64,000 nucleotides of DNA, from positions 434,001-498,000 of the forward strand of contig NZ_CP053351.1 of assembly GCF_013394655.1 (NCBI RefSeq), written 5' to 3'. Shown here piece by piece: positions 18,401-26,273 of this stretch. The DNA is from Winogradskyella schleiferi. GTDB taxonomy: Bacteria > Bacteroidota > Bacteroidia > Flavobacteriales > Flavobacteriaceae. The stretch's first letter is position 1; each line of letters opens with the position of its first letter. The position numbers were made by a program, and so were the translations under genes. The notes below the pieces were generated by a model that saw only the letters and a list, made by a program, of their open reading frames with translations, made no database searches and was not told the origin of the DNA.

Positions 18401-18696
18401 ATGTTACTGTTCGTTCACGTGGTGTCATGGAAAAATGTTCTATGTGTATTCAAAAAACACAAAAAACAATTCTGGATGCAAAACGTGATGGACGTTTGGT
18501 TAAAGATGGAGAATTCCAAACGGCTTGTTCCGCAGCTTGTGGAAACGGAGCAATGGTATTCGGAGACATTAATGACAAAGACAGTAAGATTGCAGAACTA
18601 AAAGAAGATGATCGTATGTATCACTTGTTAGAAAGCGTTGGAACAAAACCAAACGTGATTTATCAAACAAAAGTGAGAAACACATCAAAAGCATAA
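15424..18696 (+). CDS. actB: Alternative complex III subunit ActB (molybdopterin-type and iron-sulfur subunit)
   Basis: ActB is the large peripheral subunit: a molybdopterin-oxidoreductase-like domain without usable cofactor (about residues 60-800) fused to a ferredoxin domain. A twin-arginine-like TTRRDFLKYVGFSTAA segment lies at about 50-65, so export through Tat is likely. The ferredoxin part begins near 832 with CTGCGACVIAC and continues with CQHCNHAPCETVCP, CVGTRYCANNCP and a last cluster site (CSMCIQK, CSAACG), consistent with several Fe-S clusters. Residues about 525-597 are an unusual Ser/Thr-rich, low-complexity insertion. Length (1090) is close to that of known ActB. The operon position confirms identity. 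Confidence 0.94.
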   Translation: MSSNKKYWKSVEELNEKSSIVEALQQNEFVETIPTDEFLGDKETLESSSTTRRDFLKYVGFSTAAASLAACEGPVIKSIPYINQPTEIIPGVANYYATTIADGYDFASVLVKTREGRPIKIEHNSDSKTSGMANARVNASVLGLYDNLRVKSPMKGDSKISWETFMSETTSKLNGLNGKAIVLLTHSMPSPSTNKLIADFKSKFGNVSHVAYDAVSESATLDAYQAKYGTRGMANYDFSKAKTIVSIGADFLGDWQGGNFSGGYAKNRIPENGQMSRHIQFESNMSLTGANADKRVPLTPSEQKLALAKLYSAVTGNSSGGANLPEGIDAAIKSAAKELSLAGSNAVVVTGIQDVNAQTTVLEINSFLRSKAFDPSTTIKTRQGSDKAVMQLVADMKAGKVGAIIMNGVNPMYTLPNASDFKEGLAKTELSVAFSMKQDETATDCQYIAATPHNLESWGDFEFKSGHYSMMQPTIRPLFDTKQFQEVLMGWTGATGSYRDYLKSVWTESVLNGSSFNKAVQDGVFVAGSAGNSSNGSSTTVETSSSELNDKKDRTFLGGVIHDVAVGVGIKDEDKDEYTTTTSSTTVNNTSGNTDVASVLTGGAAARALAKTASANGMELSLYTKTGMGDGQQANNPWLQEFPDPITRTTWDNYLTISKADAERLKLENWHEANGGLNSSYAKVSVNGAEPITVPVIIQPGQAKGSAGLAFGFGRTSKALKAEMKTGVNAYPLYQNFNPVQNITIEKALGEHEFACVQLHNTLMGRGDIIKETSLEIFNTYKYNDHKHGWNKTPQVSLNHIETPVTSPDVDLWDEFDRSVGHHFNLSIDLNACTGCGACVIACHAENNVPVVGKTEMRRSRDMHWLRIDRYYSSEDSFEGDNEKKENISGLGSSLSEFGEMEHPADNPQVAFQPVMCQHCNHAPCETVCPVAATAHGRQGQNHMAYNRCVGTRYCANNCPYKVRRFNWFLYNKNDEFDYYMNDDLGRMVLNPDVTVRSRGVMEKCSMCIQKTQKTILDAKRDGRLVKDGEFQTACSAACGNGAMVFGDINDKDSKIAELKEDDRMYHLLESVGTKPNVIYQTKVRNTSKA

Positions 18697-18721
18697 ATAA
18701 TAAAGAAACAAGTATATAATT

Positions 18722-20455
18722 ATGGCGTCTCATTACGAAGCACCTATTAGAAGACCTTTAGTCACTGGCGAAAAATCGTATCACGATGTTACTATAGATG
18801 TAGCAAGACCAGTTGAAGGCAAAGCCAACAGAGCATGGTGGATTGTTTTTAGCATTGCTTTGGTAGCATTCCTTTGGGGAATAGGTTGTATTATTTATAC
18901 CATATCTACAGGTATTGGAGTTTGGGGTCTTAACAAGACCGTAAACTGGGCTTGGGATATTACTAACTTCGTTTGGTGGGTTGGTATTGGTCACGCAGGA
19001 ACATTAATTTCTGCCGTACTTTTACTTTTCCGTCAAAAATGGAGAATGGCAATTAACCGTTCTGCGGAAGCCATGACCATTTTCTCAGTTGTACAGGCAG
19101 GTTTGTTTCCAATTATTCACATGGGTCGTCCATGGTTAGCATATTGGGTATTACCAATTCCGAATCAATTTGGGTCCTTATGGGTTAACTTTAATTCACC
19201 ATTACTTTGGGATGTATTTGCGATTTCAACCTATTTATCTGTGTCACTAGTTTTCTGGTGGACAGGTTTATTACCAGATTTCGCTATGTTAAGAGACAGA
19301 GCTGTTAAACCTTTCCAAAAGAAAATTTATTCTTTAGTGAGTTTCGGTTGGTCTGGTCGTGCGAAGGATTGGCAACGTTTTGAAGAAGTATCTCTAGTAC
19401 TTGCTGGTTTGGCAACACCTTTAGTACTTTCTGTACATACTATTGTATCCTTTGACTTCGCAACGTCGGTTATTCCAGGTTGGCATACGACGATTTTCCC
19501 ACCTTACTTTGTTGCAGGAGCGGTATTCTCAGGATTTGCTATGGTAAATACACTCCTTATTATTATGAGAAAAGTGTGTAACCTTGAAGATTATATTACA
19601 GTACAACACATAGAGTTAATGAACATTGTAATTATGATTACAGGTTCGATCGTTGGTGTTGCTTATATTACAGAGCTATTTATTGCGTGGTATTCTGGTG
19701 TGGAGTACGAGCAATACGCATTCTTAAACAGAGCAACTGGACCTTACTGGTGGGCATATTGGGCAATGATGTCCTGTAATGTTTTCTCGCCTCAGTTTAT
19801 GTGGTTTAAGAAATTAAGAACAAGTATTATGTTCTCATTCGTTATATCTATTGTTGTAAACATTGGAATGTGGTTTGAGCGATTTGTAATTATTGTAACC
19901 TCATTACATAGAGATTATTTACCATCTTCTTGGTCTATGTTCTCACCAACATTTGTGGATATTGGAATTTTCATTGGAACCATCGGATTCTTCTTTGTGT
20001 TATTCTTATTGTACTCACGTACATTCCCAGTAATTGCGCAAGCAGAGGTTAAAACCATTTTAAAATCTTCTGGAGAACGTTATAAGCGTATTAGAGAAAA
20101 CGGAGAGACACTTGTCGGTACAGGTGCAGATGATAGAACATCTAACTATAAACTCCCTGAAACGACTACAGCTTCAAAACCTTTGCAGGACGATGAAGAA
20201 AAATTAGGTAATCTTTTAGAAGGTGTTGGCAGGTTTGATCCTGATGTTCAAACACCAGACGATTTAAAAGTGATTAGTGGTATTGGTCCAAAAATGGAAG
20301 AGGTACTGAACACATTAGGAATTTTTACTTACGCACAAGTAAGTAAAATGACAAAAAGAGAATATGACTTGTTAGATGAAATCACAGGTTCTTTCCCAGG
20401 AAGAGCAGAACGTGATGATTGGTCAGGACAAGCTAAAAACTTATTAAACAACTAA
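18722..20455 (+). CDS. actC: Alternative complex III subunit ActC (NrfD-like) with C-terminal HhH-like domain
   Basis: ActC is the NrfD/PsrC-type integral membrane subunit thought to bind quinol. About ten membrane helices fill residues 40-440. After a hydrophilic linker, residues about 512-577 form a separate small domain: DLKVISGIGPKMEEVLNTLG, then GIFTYAQVSKMTKREYDLLD, then FPGRAERDDWSGQAKNLL. This is the helix-hairpin-helix-like (COG3743-type) domain also found as a C-terminal tail on complex I subunit NuoE in many alphaproteobacteria. The match is read by eye. It starts 25 bases after actB. Identity is firm; the role of the tail is unknown. Confidence 0.94.
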   Translation: MASHYEAPIRRPLVTGEKSYHDVTIDVARPVEGKANRAWWIVFSIALVAFLWGIGCIIYTISTGIGVWGLNKTVNWAWDITNFVWWVGIGHAGTLISAVLLLFRQKWRMAINRSAEAMTIFSVVQAGLFPIIHMGRPWLAYWVLPIPNQFGSLWVNFNSPLLWDVFAISTYLSVSLVFWWTGLLPDFAMLRDRAVKPFQKKIYSLVSFGWSGRAKDWQRFEEVSLVLAGLATPLVLSVHTIVSFDFATSVIPGWHTTIFPPYFVAGAVFSGFAMVNTLLIIMRKVCNLEDYITVQHIELMNIVIMITGSIVGVAYITELFIAWYSGVEYEQYAFLNRATGPYWWAYWAMMSCNVFSPQFMWFKKLRTSIMFSFVISIVVNIGMWFERFVIIVTSLHRDYLPSSWSMFSPTFVDIGIFIGTIGFFFVLFLLYSRTFPVIAQAEVKTILKSSGERYKRIRENGETLVGTGADDRTSNYKLPETTTASKPLQDDEEKLGNLLEGVGRFDPDVQTPDDLKVISGIGPKMEEVLNTLGIFTYAQVSKMTKREYDLLDEITGSFPGRAERDDWSGQAKNLLNN

Positions 20456-20463
20456 TATAGTCT

Positions 20464-21003
20464 ATGGAAGCTTCGAAAGTAATTCATGCTATTTATACAG
20501 ATGATGATATCTTAATGTCAGCCGTTAAAAAGGTAAAGGCAGAACGACATCACATTGAAGAAATATACACCCCTTTTCCAGTCCACGGACTAGACAAGGC
20601 AATGGGATTGGCACCAACACGTATAGCAATTACGTCATTTATGTACGGTTGCGTTGGGCTTACGGTAGCCATTGTAATGATGAACTATATAATGATTGAA
20701 GATTGGCCACAAGATATTGGTGGTAAGCCAAGTTTTAGTTATATTGAAAATATGCCAGCGTTTGTGCCGATAATGTTCGAGCTAACGGTATTTTTTGCGG
20801 CCCACTTAATGGTTATTACGTTTTACTTAAGAAGTAGGATGTGGCCATTTAAAAAAGCAGAAAATCCAGACCCACGAACAACAGATGACCATTTCTTAAT
20901 GGAGATAGCCATACACAATAATGAGGATTCATTAATGACGCTTTTAAAGGAAACTGGAGCTGCTGAAATAAATATTGTAGATAAAGATGAAGATGCACAT
21001 TAA
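20464..21003 (+). CDS. actD: Alternative complex III subunit ActD (DUF3341)
   Basis: ActD is a membrane subunit with a cytoplasmic ferredoxin-like head and two membrane helices (about residues 60-82 and 98-122), as seen here. The start (VIHAIYTDDDILMSAVKKVKA) and HHIEEIYTPFPVHGLDKAMG are the conserved DUF3341 head motifs. It follows actC by eight bases and its stop lies one base before the preferred actE ATG, so translation is likely coupled. Confidence 0.93.
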   Translation: MEASKVIHAIYTDDDILMSAVKKVKAERHHIEEIYTPFPVHGLDKAMGLAPTRIAITSFMYGCVGLTVAIVMMNYIMIEDWPQDIGGKPSFSYIENMPAFVPIMFELTVFFAAHLMVITFYLRSRMWPFKKAENPDPRTTDDHFLMEIAIHNNEDSLMTLLKETGAAEINIVDKDEDAH

Positions 21004-21004
21004 T

Positions 21005-21634
21005 ATGAAGATAGCCACAAAATATATTGTAGTAACAATATTATTGGTAAGCTTTGTGTCTTGCCAAAAGAACTCGAGCCGAAACTATCAGTACATGCCT
21101 AATATGTATGAGTCTGTAGGTTATGAAGCCTATCAAGAGGCCAATGTTGATGTCGACGGTACAAATATTTTCGAATATGACATGGAAGCTAGATTACCAG
21201 CGGATGGCACTATTCCTAGAGGTGATTTTATGCCTTTTGAAATTCCAAATACGAATGAAGGATATGCCTTGGCTAAAGCTACGCTTGAAAATCCATTAGC
21301 GGATCCTATTCCTTTAACTGAAATGGGCAATGCTGAACAAGATTCAACTAAAACTCGTATTGACTATGCTAAAGGAGGCCCATTATATACCATTTACTGT
21401 GGTATTTGCCATGGCGCCAAAGGTGATGGTAAAGGGAAGTTAGTGCAACGTGAAAAGATTTTAGGTGTGCCTAGTTATGCCGATGTTGGTAGAGCAATTA
21501 CAACTGGCAGTATTTATCATGTTATTTATTACGGAAAGAATACAATGGGTTCTTATGCCAACCAATTGAACGAAGAAGAGCGTTGGCAAGTGGTTGCTTA
21601 TGTTGAAAAACTGAAGGCAGATTTAGAAAAGTAA
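21005..21634 (+). CDS. actE: Alternative complex III subunit ActE (mono-haem cytochrome c lipoprotein)
   Basis: ActE carries one c-type haem and is anchored by lipid. The ATG at 21005 gives MKIATKYIVVTILLVSFVSC, a lipoprotein signal with lipobox SFVSC; an ATG 18 bases upstream is in frame but would overlap actD and spoil the signal. The haem site is CGICH (about residue 130), with a later methionine (TMGSYANQL) as likely sixth ligand. In the complex it helps pass electrons from ActA towards the oxidase. Confidence 0.92.
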   Translation: MKIATKYIVVTILLVSFVSCQKNSSRNYQYMPNMYESVGYEAYQEANVDVDGTNIFEYDMEARLPADGTIPRGDFMPFEIPNTNEGYALAKATLENPLADPIPLTEMGNAEQDSTKTRIDYAKGGPLYTIYCGICHGAKGDGKGKLVQREKILGVPSYADVGRAITTGSIYHVIYYGKNTMGSYANQLNEEERWQVVAYVEKLKADLEK

Positions 21635-21656
21635 GATTTAGATAAAGATTATATAA

Positions 21657-23048
21657 ATGGAATATAAAATTTCAAATCGATTAAGAATAGGGGCTATCAT
21701 TTTAATAGTTTTAGGACTGTTAGGTGTTGGTTACGGCTTTATGGATGCTCATCATTACGAAACCGTTGAGGATGTAAAAGAGCTATTAGCAAGTGAATCA
21801 CATGATGGTGACGCTCATGCTAATGAGGCACATGGAGCGTCTCATGGAGAAGCAGCATCACATGTTGACGAAACCGACGGACATGTCGAAGAAGCGCATG
21901 GAGCAGCTCATGCTGAGGAAGGTCATGCCATGAGTCATGAAGAACACGTATTACATCAAATACATAACAGACCATATTCTGCGTTATACGTTGCAGCTTT
22001 CTTTTTCTTTATGATTGCCTTAGGTGTGTTAGCTTTTTATGCGGTTCAATATGCATCGCAAGCAGGTTGGTCACCAGTATTGTTTAGAGTCATGGAAGGT
22101 ATTACGGCTTATCTTTTACCAGGTGGTATAATTGTATTATTAATTGCTTTCCTTGCGGATAGTCATTTATTTATATGGTTAACGGATGGTATGACTACAA
22201 AAGGCAGTGATAACTACGATGCTTTGGTAGCAGGTAAATCAAGTTGGTTAAACAAAGCAGGATTTTTTATTAGAGGCCTTATTTTCTTAGCAGGTTGGTC
22301 GCTTTACCGTCATTTCTCTAGAAAGTTTTCGGTGGCACAGGACAACGCGGATATAAATGATAACAGAAACTTTAAAAAGAACTTCAGAATTTCTGCAGGA
22401 TTTTTGGTATTTTTCATCTATACGGAATCAATGATGTCTTGGGATTGGATAATGAGTGTAGATCCTCATTGGTTCAGTACATTGTTTGGGTGGTATGTAT
22501 TAGCAGGTATGCTAGTTTGTGGCGTTACAACGATTGCGATGATTGCTATTTTTCTGAAATCAAAAGGCTTATTAGAACATGTAAATGATAGCCATATTCA
22601 TGATTTAGCTAAATTTATGTTTGGTTTTAGTATTTTCTGGACCTATTTATGGTTCTCTCAATTTATGTTAATCTGGTATTCGAATATTCCGGAGGAAGTT
22701 ACTTATTTCATTACACGTATAGAGGATTATAATTTACCATTCTTCGGTATGATAGTAATGAATTTTATTTTCCCATTATTATTATTGATGAATAGTGATT
22801 ATAAGCGCATAAATTGGTTTGTAATCATGGCTGGTATAGTAATCCTTTGTGGACACTATATAGATATATTCAATATGATTATGCCAGCAACCGTAGGTGA
22901 TAGATGGTTTATTGGTATTCCGGAGATAGGATCAATACTATTATTTGGTGGCATATTCTTGCTTATTGTCTTTACTGCGCTTGGCAAATATCCATTATTA
23001 CCAAAAGGAAATCCATTTATTAAGGAAAGTGAACATTTCCATTATTAA
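21657..23048 (+). CDS. actF: Alternative complex III subunit ActF (NrfD-like) with His-rich insert
   Basis: ActF is the second NrfD-like membrane subunit, with about ten helices. Helix 1 (about residues 10-28) is followed by a histidine/alanine/glutamate-rich segment to about residue 104 holding 15 histidines in some 75 residues, including AHG, SHG and AH repeats. The rest (FRVMEGITAYLLPGG..., AGFLVFFIYTESMMSWDWIM) is standard ActF. The His-rich part should lie at the membrane surface and looks able to bind metal ions; this is inference. Sixth act gene, 22 bases after actE. Confidence 0.93.
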   Translation: MEYKISNRLRIGAIILIVLGLLGVGYGFMDAHHYETVEDVKELLASESHDGDAHANEAHGASHGEAASHVDETDGHVEEAHGAAHAEEGHAMSHEEHVLHQIHNRPYSALYVAAFFFFMIALGVLAFYAVQYASQAGWSPVLFRVMEGITAYLLPGGIIVLLIAFLADSHLFIWLTDGMTTKGSDNYDALVAGKSSWLNKAGFFIRGLIFLAGWSLYRHFSRKFSVAQDNADINDNRNFKKNFRISAGFLVFFIYTESMMSWDWIMSVDPHWFSTLFGWYVLAGMLVCGVTTIAMIAIFLKSKGLLEHVNDSHIHDLAKFMFGFSIFWTYLWFSQFMLIWYSNIPEEVTYFITRIEDYNLPFFGMIVMNFIFPLLLLMNSDYKRINWFVIMAGIVILCGHYIDIFNMIMPATVGDRWFIGIPEIGSILLFGGIFLLIVFTALGKYPLLPKGNPFIKESEHFHY

Positions 23049-23072
23049 TTTTTAAAAAGAATAGAAACGATA

Positions 23073-24131
23073 ATGACTGCTTTATTAACGATTATAATTG
23101 TACTCTTTGCAGCTGTTGCCTTATGGCAAATGGTAAAGATTTTTGATTTGGCTCAAGTTGGCACAACGAGTTCCCCTGTTGCAACCGACCATGATAACAA
23201 AATCAATGGCTATATGATGATAGGTTTTTTGATATTTATTTATGTCATAACCATTCTTAGTTTTTGGTATTTAGGTGATTTGCCACTAACGTCAAATGCG
23301 GCTTCAGAACATGGTCCAGGACTTGATAATTTAATGATTATCTCCATGGTGGTGATATTTACAGTACAAACAATTACGCAATTCTTATTGCATTATTTTG
23401 CTTTTAAATATAGAGGAGAAAAAGGAAGGAAAGCGTTGTTCTATGCCGATAACAACACTTTAGAATTTATATGGACTATAATTCCGGTTATCGTTTTGGC
23501 TGGTTTAATCATTTATGGATTATTTACTTGGAACGATATTATGAATATCGATGAAGAAGACGATCCAATGGTAATTGAATTATATGCGCAACAATTTAAT
23601 TGGAAAGCACGATACAGTGGTGCGGACAATGTTTTAGGAAAAGCTAACGTGCGATTGATAGATATAGATCGTGCCAATGTTTTAGGTGTTGATGAAGATG
23701 ATCCTAATGCTCAAGACGATGTTATTGTTACGGAACTACATTTACCAGTGGATCAACCGATACTATTTAAAATGCGATCACAAGATGTGTTGCACTCTGC
23801 ATATATGCCGCACTTTAGAGCACAGATGAACTGTGTTCCAGGTATGGTAACGCAATTTGGTTTTACGCCTACAGTAACAACTGCTGAGATGCGTGAGAAT
23901 CCTGATATGATAGAGAAAGTACAAAACATTAATCAACTTAGATTAGAGCGAAAAGCTAAGGTTGAAGAATCTGGACAAGAGTTGGTTTATGAATTCGATT
24001 ACTTATTATTATGTAATAAGATTTGCGGTAAGTCCCACTACAATATGCAGATGAAGATTATTGTAGAAACACAAGAAGAGTTTGATGCATGGATGAAAGA
24101 ACAGAAATCCTTTCCAGATTCATTAAATTAA
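23073..24131 (+). CDS. coxB: Cytochrome c oxidase subunit II
   Basis: Subunit II receives electrons from cytochrome c through the binuclear CuA centre. Membrane helices occur at about 1-20, 47-67, 85-112 and 131-153; the first may be a signal anchor. The cupredoxin domain contains AQQFNWKARYSG, the HSAYMPHFR histidine block and the CuA loop CNKICGKSHYNM (about 314-325), with both cysteines, histidine and methionine present. There is no fused cytochrome c domain, so electrons must come from ActE/ActA or a soluble carrier. Its position after actF fits a supercomplex of alternative complex III and aa3 oxidase. Confidence 0.95.
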   Translation: MTALLTIIIVLFAAVALWQMVKIFDLAQVGTTSSPVATDHDNKINGYMMIGFLIFIYVITILSFWYLGDLPLTSNAASEHGPGLDNLMIISMVVIFTVQTITQFLLHYFAFKYRGEKGRKALFYADNNTLEFIWTIIPVIVLAGLIIYGLFTWNDIMNIDEEDDPMVIELYAQQFNWKARYSGADNVLGKANVRLIDIDRANVLGVDEDDPNAQDDVIVTELHLPVDQPILFKMRSQDVLHSAYMPHFRAQMNCVPGMVTQFGFTPTVTTAEMRENPDMIEKVQNINQLRLERKAKVEESGQELVYEFDYLLLCNKICGKSHYNMQMKIIVETQEEFDAWMKEQKSFPDSLN

Positions 24132-24160
24132 AAGATTTTTTAAGAAAAAGAAAATAGATT

Positions 24161-25960
24161 ATGTCAGCAACTATAGATACACACAGTCACGATGATGACC
24201 ACGACGTACATCATCACAAGGAAACATTTGTAACGAAGTACATCTTTAGCCAAGATCATAAAATGATTGCTAAGCAGTATCTGATTACAGGTGTAATTGT
24301 TATGGGTATTCTAGGGATTTTAATGTCCTTATTGATGCGTATGCAAATTGCATGGCCAGAAGAACCAAATGTATTATTTGAAGCATTATTGGGCAAATGG
24401 GCGCCAGAAGGTGTTATGGATGCCGATATTTATTTGGCATTAGTAACCATACACGGAACACTGATGGTGTTCTTTGTACTTACTGCAGGGCTAAGCGGTA
24501 CTTTTAGTAACCTCTTAATCCCTTTACAAATTGGAGCACGTGACATGGCATCCGGTTTTCTTAATATGGTGTCTTACTGGCTATTTTTTCTTTCATGTGT
24601 TATCATGATATCGTCATTTTTTGTCGAGTTTGGTCCAGCTGCAGCAGGTTGGACAATTTATCCACCGCTGTCTGCGTTGCCGATGGCATCAGGAGGTTCT
24701 GGACTAGGAATGACACTCTGGTTAGTATCCATGGCCATATTTATCGCATCGTCTTTATTAGGTTCTCTTAATTATATTGTAACCGTAATTAATCTTAGAA
24801 CAAAAGGGATGTCAATGACTAGATTACCATTGACCATTTGGGCATTTTTTGTAACAGCCATTATTGGTGTAATTTCATTCCCTGTATTATTATCTGCGGC
24901 GTTATTACTCATTATGGATAGAAGTTTTGGTACGTCATTCTTTTTATCTGATATCTTTATTCAGGGTGAAGTATTGCATTATCAAGGTGGATCACCGGTA
25001 TTATTTGAACATTTATTTTGGTTCTTAGGACACCCAGAGGTATATATCGTGCTTTTACCAGCGTTAGGAATTACCTCAGAAATTATAGCTACAAATTCAC
25101 GTAAACCAATATTCGGGTATCGCGCTATGGTTGCTTCAATATTGGCCATTGCTTTTTTATCAACCATTGTTTGGGGTCACCATATGTTTATCTCAGGGAT
25201 GAATCCATTTTTAGGTTCCGTATTTACTTTTACAACCTTGTTAATTGCAATTCCATCAGCGGTAAAAGCATTTAATTATATAACGACCTTATGGAAGGGA
25301 AATCTGCAAATGAATCCAGCGATGTTGTTTTCCATAGGTCTAGTATCTACATTCATCACAGGTGGTTTAACAGGTATTATTTTGGGAGATAGCGCTCTAG
25401 ATATCAATGTTCACGATACTTATTTTGTGGTAGCCCACTTTCATTTAGTTATGGGTATTTCAGCCTTATATGGTGTGTTTGCAGGTATCTATCATTGGTT
25501 CCCAAAAATGTTTGGTAAAATGATGAATAAAAACTTAGGATACGTACATTTTTGGGTAACCGCAATTTGTGCTTATGGTGTATTTTTCCCAATGCACTTT
25601 ATAGGTATGGCAGGATTACCAAGGCGTTATTATACAAACTCTAATTTCCCTTTATTCGATGATTTAGCTAACACTAATGTTGTCATTACCGTATTTGCTC
25701 TTGTCGGAGGACTAGTACAGTTAGTATTCTTATATAACTTTATTAGCAGTATATTCTTTGGCAAAAAAGCTGTACAAAACCCATGGAGATCTACAACTTT
25801 AGAATGGACTGCGCCAGTAGAACATATTCACGGTAACTGGCCAGGTGCAATACCTCATGTTTACCGTTGGTCTTACGATTACAGTAAACCAGGACATGAA
25901 GAGGACTTTGTACCTCAGAATGTACCGATGATGGAAGGCGAAGAGGAATTACAGCATTAA
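24161..25960 (+). CDS. coxA: Cytochrome c oxidase subunit I
   Basis: Subunit I holds haem a and the haem a3-CuB site where oxygen is reduced. The 599 residues have about twelve helices. GHPEVYIVLLPALG (about 290) contains the CuB histidine, the proton-path glutamate and the tyrosine of A-type oxidases; VWGHHMFISGMN supplies further CuB histidines; HDTYFVVAHFHLVMG (about 415) carries the haem ligands. The N-terminus is His/Asp-rich (HSHDDDHDVHHHKE), unlike most homologues. No subunit III or IV follows; ruvB is next after a 313-base gap with terminators, so those subunits must be elsewhere. Confidence 0.96.
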   Translation: MSATIDTHSHDDDHDVHHHKETFVTKYIFSQDHKMIAKQYLITGVIVMGILGILMSLLMRMQIAWPEEPNVLFEALLGKWAPEGVMDADIYLALVTIHGTLMVFFVLTAGLSGTFSNLLIPLQIGARDMASGFLNMVSYWLFFLSCVIMISSFFVEFGPAAAGWTIYPPLSALPMASGGSGLGMTLWLVSMAIFIASSLLGSLNYIVTVINLRTKGMSMTRLPLTIWAFFVTAIIGVISFPVLLSAALLLIMDRSFGTSFFLSDIFIQGEVLHYQGGSPVLFEHLFWFLGHPEVYIVLLPALGITSEIIATNSRKPIFGYRAMVASILAIAFLSTIVWGHHMFISGMNPFLGSVFTFTTLLIAIPSAVKAFNYITTLWKGNLQMNPAMLFSIGLVSTFITGGLTGIILGDSALDINVHDTYFVVAHFHLVMGISALYGVFAGIYHWFPKMFGKMMNKNLGYVHFWVTAICAYGVFFPMHFIGMAGLPRRYYTNSNFPLFDDLANTNVVITVFALVGGLVQLVFLYNFISSIFFGKKAVQNPWRSTTLEWTAPVEHIHGNWPGAIPHVYRWSYDYSKPGHEEDFVPQNVPMMEGEEELQH

Positions 25961-25964
25961 CAAG

Positions 25965-25986
25965 TTCCTGCGAAGGCAGGAATCTC
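25965..25986. repeat. REP-like element, left member of an inverted pair
   Basis: TTCCTGCGAAGGCAGGAA (imperfect palindrome with 7-bp arms) plus TCTC lies five bases after the coxA stop. The whole 22 bases recur as the exact reverse complement at 26247-26268. The copy at 2146-2165 has the same arms. Confidence 0.8.
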
Positions 25987-26012
25987 ATAATCGAGAATAA
26001 ACAACAATACTG

Positions 26013-26045
26013 AAAGCCTTTCTATTTACAGAAAGGCTTTTTTAT
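26013..26045 (+). terminator. Intrinsic terminator of the act-cox operon
   Basis: AAAGCCTTTCT (26013-26023) and AGAAAGGCTTT (26030-26040) form a perfect 11-bp stem with a 6-base loop and a T-run. Confidence 0.92.
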
Positions 26046-26118
26046 TTTATTTAATTGTGACTAACAATTTAATGAATTTCCCATTTCTTGCAATCTAAAT
26101 TAATCTCATAACAAATAA

Positions 26119-26160
26119 GAAAAGACCTTTGGATTGATATAACATTCCAAAGGTCTTTTT
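26119..26160 (+). terminator. Second hairpin terminator in the coxA-ruvB gap
   Basis: AAAGACCTTTGGA (26121-26133) pairs with TCCAAAGGTCTTT (26146-26158), 13 bp, with A-run before and T-run after, so it could act in both directions. No gene of 300 bases or a clear promoter lies between it and the first terminator; it may be a backup. Confidence 0.75.
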
Positions 26161-26163
26161 CGT

Positions 26164-26171
26164 TATATTTG
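26164..26171 (+). promoter_or_regulatory. -7 element upstream of ruvB
   Basis: TATATTTG matches TAnnTTTG and lies directly after the second terminator, about 100 bases before the ruvB ATG. A -33 TTTG at the right distance is not seen. The leader would include the 26247-26268 palindrome. Confidence 0.45.
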
Positions 26172-26246
26172 CTTTAGCCGAAATTGGTTTGGTCATTAAC
26201 CTACACAATTCTTAATACATTGTAGGTTTTGGAAATAATAAAATAA

Positions 26247-26268
26247 GAGATTCCTGCCTTCGCAGGAA
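26247..26268. repeat. REP-like element, right member of an inverted pair
   Basis: This is the exact reverse complement of 25965-25986 and ends five bases before the ruvB ATG at 26274, so the ruvB ribosome-binding region adjoins a hairpin. Confidence 0.8.
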
Positions 26269-26273
26269 GTACT

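Noticed and set aside
26046-26118. Small RNA between the two terminators after coxA
   Set aside because: No TAnnTTTG element precedes the second hairpin in either direction, so a separate transcript cannot be supported.
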